DNA of 64,000 nucleotides, from assembly GCA_950022655.1 (NCBI GenBank), contig OX465584.1, positions 1,621,694-1,685,693 on the forward strand. Direction: 5' to 3'. Both the position numbers and the translations under genes were made by a program. How positions within the stretch are numbered: position 1 is the first letter of the stretch; every line of letters starts with the position of its first letter. Shown here in pieces: positions 61,168 to 64,000 of this stretch. The stretch is from Alentia gelatinosa (lineage: Eukaryota > Annelida > Polychaeta > Phyllodocida > Polynoidae). The notes under the pieces are model-generated. The model was not told the DNA's origin and did no database searches. It worked only from the letters and a program-made list of their open reading frames with translations.

Positions 61168-61829
61168 TGTGAAGATCTGAGGTCATCTTAATATAATTCG
61201 GTGGATATTTCTACCCAAGAAGAACACTCCTAAAATGATTTATTAGATATAAATATATATTTCTCTTTGCTGCTATATCTCCTATTCCGAAATTAACCGC
61301 AAAACAAAATGGCCGCCAATAACGGTTAAAGCCAGGCTATCGATATCACTCGAGAGCCTGTTCTGATTATTAAACATCCTCCTTAAGATTTAATCTATGA
61401 TCCTCGTCCCGCTAGGTTCAAAGCAGAGATACAATCGCCATTATCAAGGCTCCACTCCCCCCTACCTCCCGCCTAGCGTATCTACCCGATGGTTCAATGG
61501 ACTCGCCCGCACTTGAGGAAGGTCTCCACCCGGGCCCCGGGTCCGGACCCGCCCCGGGCGCGTGGTCTTTGGACCCGCGGCCCACCTCGATGATGATTGG
61601 ATAGCTTGAAAACGAGGCTTCCCTCAGGTGTAGGCCAGCCTACCTAGTAAGCCCCTCCCTCAAGGAACCGCCCCCTTCTCTCTATTTTGAATAAAATAGA
61701 GGATCCGATTGTCCTCGGCAGTCTATTGCCAGCCTATCTTCAATCTAACCACAAGTTCTCTCCGAGTTCCTCTGTGAATATCCTTACCTAAGATTCGCTC
61801 GTATATTACTAATATAGACGAACTTTACA
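61168..61829 (+). repeat. Right LTR of the Gypsy element
   Basis: 662 bp, no difference from the left LTR noticed by eye, followed directly by the ACCG target duplication (61830-61833). AATAAA lies at 61690-61695. Confidence 0.95.
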
Positions 61830-61833
61830 ACCG

Positions 61834-63099
61834 GATTGCCACAGAGACTGTACGAGGAATAGTATTGGTGAAAATTGTTCTGGTAATTTGTGTCTTGTTG
61901 TCCCTATTGACGCCTGTCTTTGTAATGATAACCCGGATGTTGATGTCATCGACACAGCTTCGGAGAGTGTTTTCAGGGAAAATACAACTCATTATCAGCC
62001 ATCTGGTGCTGAAACTTGTCACACTGCCATAACTAACCAGTTTGTACACCATCTAGCCGTTAAAACAACTGAAATTGGTGCAGAACTCGCCAAATCGACT
62101 GTAAACTACAGCAAATCCGGCCTCCCGGAAGTGGTGGACAGCCATGATGGTCCTCCGCAGTTAATACCACAACGTAAGTTAGAGATAAATTCGAATTCTA
62201 ATGTAGGTTTGTCAAACCCTGTTAATTGTTGCCGCAATTCAAATACCGGGAATTTTTCTGACAAAGATAGAATTATTTTAGCTCTATTCGAAGAATTACT
62301 ACAACAAGATATGTCAAACTGCATTCACTGCAGCACTTCTTCTTGTCCAGTAGTTTTTCAAGATGGCGGCGATGTTGTGTCGCTTGTAGTTCGGGCAACC
62401 GGAGATCGGTTTCAAGCGGGTTCAAGTTGTTTTGATCAGGTTTGTACGTGTTCTCATTACGTGGGAGACGTTTCCTCACAACTTAAACCATGTTTTGCTC
62501 TGATTTCATGTTACAAACGCCAAGATTCACTATGTATATCGGACATATACGTTCTACTCGGAGTAGTGTATGGGTTTCCCATTGTTGACAACGTAACTAT
62601 TGATCCCTATACCTGTACCAATTACGATAGCATCTATCAAAAACCAGTTTGTGATAAAATGTCAGACTTGATAGATAAAGAATTATCGGAACAAAAAATT
62701 GTCAAGGCAAAATCAACCCCAGTTTGTTGTCACTCCCTGGGAGTAGTTGCAAAAGCAGATGGTGGGTTCAGACCAATAACAGACTGCAAACGCCCCCTAG
62801 GAAAAAGTATAAATACCTGTATGGACACTACCTGTCAGGATTTCTCCTACAAAAACCTTGATACTGTGGGTGAAAATTTAAATCAAGGGGACTACATGTC
62901 AGTTGTGGATATTTCTCAAGCATACAGATCTGTTAATATTTTTCCTGGCCATATAAAATACCAGGGATTTCAATGGAACTTAGTTGGAGAATTGGAAATG
63001 TTTTTGGATTGTTGTATGTGTTTTGGGTTGAAGTGTGCCCCATTTATTTTCACACAGATTGGGGATTTTATTGTTCGTGATTTAACACACTCTTTTTAA
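61834..63099 (+). pseudogene. DIRS/Ngaro-like reverse transcriptase, copy 2 (truncated)
   Basis: The frame is open from the Gypsy junction to 63099 (a non-ATG TTG at 61888 lies early in it). The C-terminal half matches copy 1: DLIDKELSEQKIVKAKS, FRPITDCKRPLGKSIN, SVVDISQAYRSVNIFP, GLKCAPFIFTQIGDFIV. It stops before the YxDD motif, so it is catalytically dead. With 48444-49493 it makes up one element split by the Gypsy insertion. Confidence 0.78.
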
Positions 63100-63368
63100 T
63101 TTTTCTGTGTTATCAATTGTGAGTAATTGTGAATTAATTTTAATTTTGTGCTGGAGTGCTTATTTCATTACATACCTTGTATACTACCATACTATTTCTT
63201 AATCCCATTAATTTATTTCGCTTTCCAACCTATTACTGTTACTATACACAACTGCTATACTATTTCAAACTACCTCGTCAGATGACCTGACTGTGTACAC
63301 CACTACACACGGGTTGGATTTTTACGGGTTACGCTCTACAATCTGAGAAAAGAAACAACTGATCAAAC
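63100..63368. other. Nothing recognised
   Basis: AT-rich sequence between the truncated RT and the next gag-like frame. Confidence 0.4.
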
Positions 63369-63681
63369 GTGGACTGTCTAAATTGTTACCAGAACATGCC
63401 ACACAGAAAGACTCCCCTATCTAACAAGAAGAAGCAGAAAGCCATGGCTCGATTTATAGAGACTCAGGCCATGAAAGCAGCCCAACAGCTCGATGAAGGA
63501 GGCCAGCAAAATGGCGCCGACGAAGCCGTAACTGACACTGCACCTAAGAAGACGACTGCAAAGCAGAACGCTGCCGCCATTTCGGAGGTGTCAAGTCAAG
63601 TGAATAATATGGACTCCAGGCTGGATAGCATTGCTGGCATGCTATCTGAACTGGTTAAGGATCGTCAGCGCGTGGACGGCA
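63369..63681 (+). pseudogene. Unassigned gag-like N-terminal fragment
   Basis: A frame reads CLNCYQNMPHRKTPL, a Lys-rich stretch, MARFIETQAMKAAQQL and a predicted coiled coil (VSSQVNNMDSRLDSIAGMLS). Cys-pair start and helix are reminiscent of the gag-like N-termini at 28647 and 48444 (KVDGSENCLNRIESLL-type helix), but similarity is weak. It is cut at 63682 by a piece of repeat R1, which supplies the accidental stop. Confidence 0.4.
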
Positions 63682-63726
63682 GTTTTGCTTTTATAGCTCA
63701 CTAAGTACAGATGGGAATATTATTTT
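63682..63726 (-). repeat. Dispersed repeat family R1, fragment e
   Basis: CAGTTTTGCTTTTATAGCTC and ACTAAGTACAGATGGGAATA match 44701-44741 in copy d almost perfectly. It ends in a poly-T run at 63723. Confidence 0.7.
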
Positions 63727-64000
63727 TTTTTTTTTTTTATAGAGTAAGCTTTATTTCGCATTAGATCTTATTTCCTAACAATCCGTTTTCTTTCCAAAAG
63801 TGTCTTATTTTCTAACAGCAATATCGCGTTTAGTTCACCTATTGTATTAGATATAGCATTTGTGTTTACATCACATTCATATTTCATCAATAGCATTTGT
63901 GTTTACATCACATTCATATTTCATCAATACCATTTTACGATGTAATCTCAATTGTAGCTTACTCTTTTTTTTATTTTTTTAATTTTTTTTTTACCAATCA
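63727..64000. other. AT-rich end of the window with a short duplication
   Basis: TAGCATTTGTGTTTACATCA plus CATTCATATTTCATCAA is directly duplicated (about 63876-63947), and T runs dominate the last 50 bases. No gene seen. Confidence 0.6.

Larger units (their letters stand above)
49494..61829 (+). mobile_element. Gypsy-type (Ty3-like) LTR retrotransposon, 12.3 kb
   Basis: 662-bp LTRs that look identical by eye (49494-50155, 61168-61829), TG...CA ends, 4-bp ACCG duplication, primer-binding site, gag with zinc knuckle, and pol in the order protease-RT-RNase H-integrase. It contains a 1423-bp exact-looking tandem duplication and a 2.8 kb 3' non-coding region, making it longer than typical Gypsy elements. 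It is inserted between the gag and RT parts of a DIRS/Ngaro-like element. Identical LTRs and intact ORFs indicate recent insertion. Confidence 0.96.

Noticed and set aside
61834..63099. Envelope or accessory gene of the Gypsy element
   Set aside because: It lies outside the right LTR and target duplication and is homologous to the RT of the interrupted element.

Overview
The window is eukaryotic and intron-rich. Two split genes carry GT-AG introns, and the rest is dominated by minisatellites and many kinds of transposable element (DIRS, RNase H-bearing LINE, tRNA-SINE, Gypsy, MITEs). This fits an invertebrate animal, plausibly a mollusc or other marine lophotrochozoan; that placement is inference. 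No bacterial operon, CRISPR array or rRNA/tRNA gene was found.

Host gene 1 (minus strand, about 21632 down to 1504) is an FKBP4/FKBP52-type HSP90 co-chaperone: an active-looking FKBP domain, a second degenerate FKBP domain and a TPR region. Seven shared coding exons are followed by two candidate last exons (3014-3214 and 1504-1632), which give proteins of 486 or 462 residues with different acidic tails. Host gene 2 (plus strand, 24991 to beyond 44578) is a NIMA-related (NEK) protein kinase. Ten coding exons take it to the end of the kinase domain; its C-terminal part was not found. The two genes lie head to head, with CCAAT, E-box, ETS-like and heat-shock-like motifs in between.

Between and inside these genes: 1-5 kb holds minisatellites, a SINE and a MITE; 5.4-8.0 kb is a 2.6 kb array of about 41-bp units; 8.7-20.3 kb holds further arrays, a second SINE, and a LINE inserted in a 12-bp minisatellite and itself hit by a MITE; 22.4-24.8 kb is a mosaic of inverted motifs and 147-bp MITEs; 25.5-28.6 kb is a broken minus-strand DIRS/Ngaro-like retroelement with a 667-bp insertion; 29-35 kb holds NEK exons and more arrays; 35.8-40.4 kb is a structurally complete DIRS element (split inverted repeats, internal complementary region, gag, RT/RNase H, tyrosine recombinase) with frame breaks; 40.7-41.5 kb holds two foldbacks; 41.8-44.1 kb is a 49-bp array; 46-48.2 kb is a dimeric ~182-bp satellite split by a TTAA-flanked MITE.

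From 48.4 kb to the end, a second DIRS/Ngaro-like element is split by a 12.3 kb Gypsy-type LTR retrotransposon (49494-61829). The Gypsy has matching 662-bp LTRs, an ACCG target duplication, a canonical -1 frameshift heptamer between gag and pol, and a 1423-bp tandem duplication running from the integrase region into the 3' flank.

Across both genes, six of about fourteen intronic tandem arrays end within 80 bp upstream of a 3' splice site. This is the most unusual large-scale pattern seen here. By summing my intervals, tandem arrays make up about 18% of the window.
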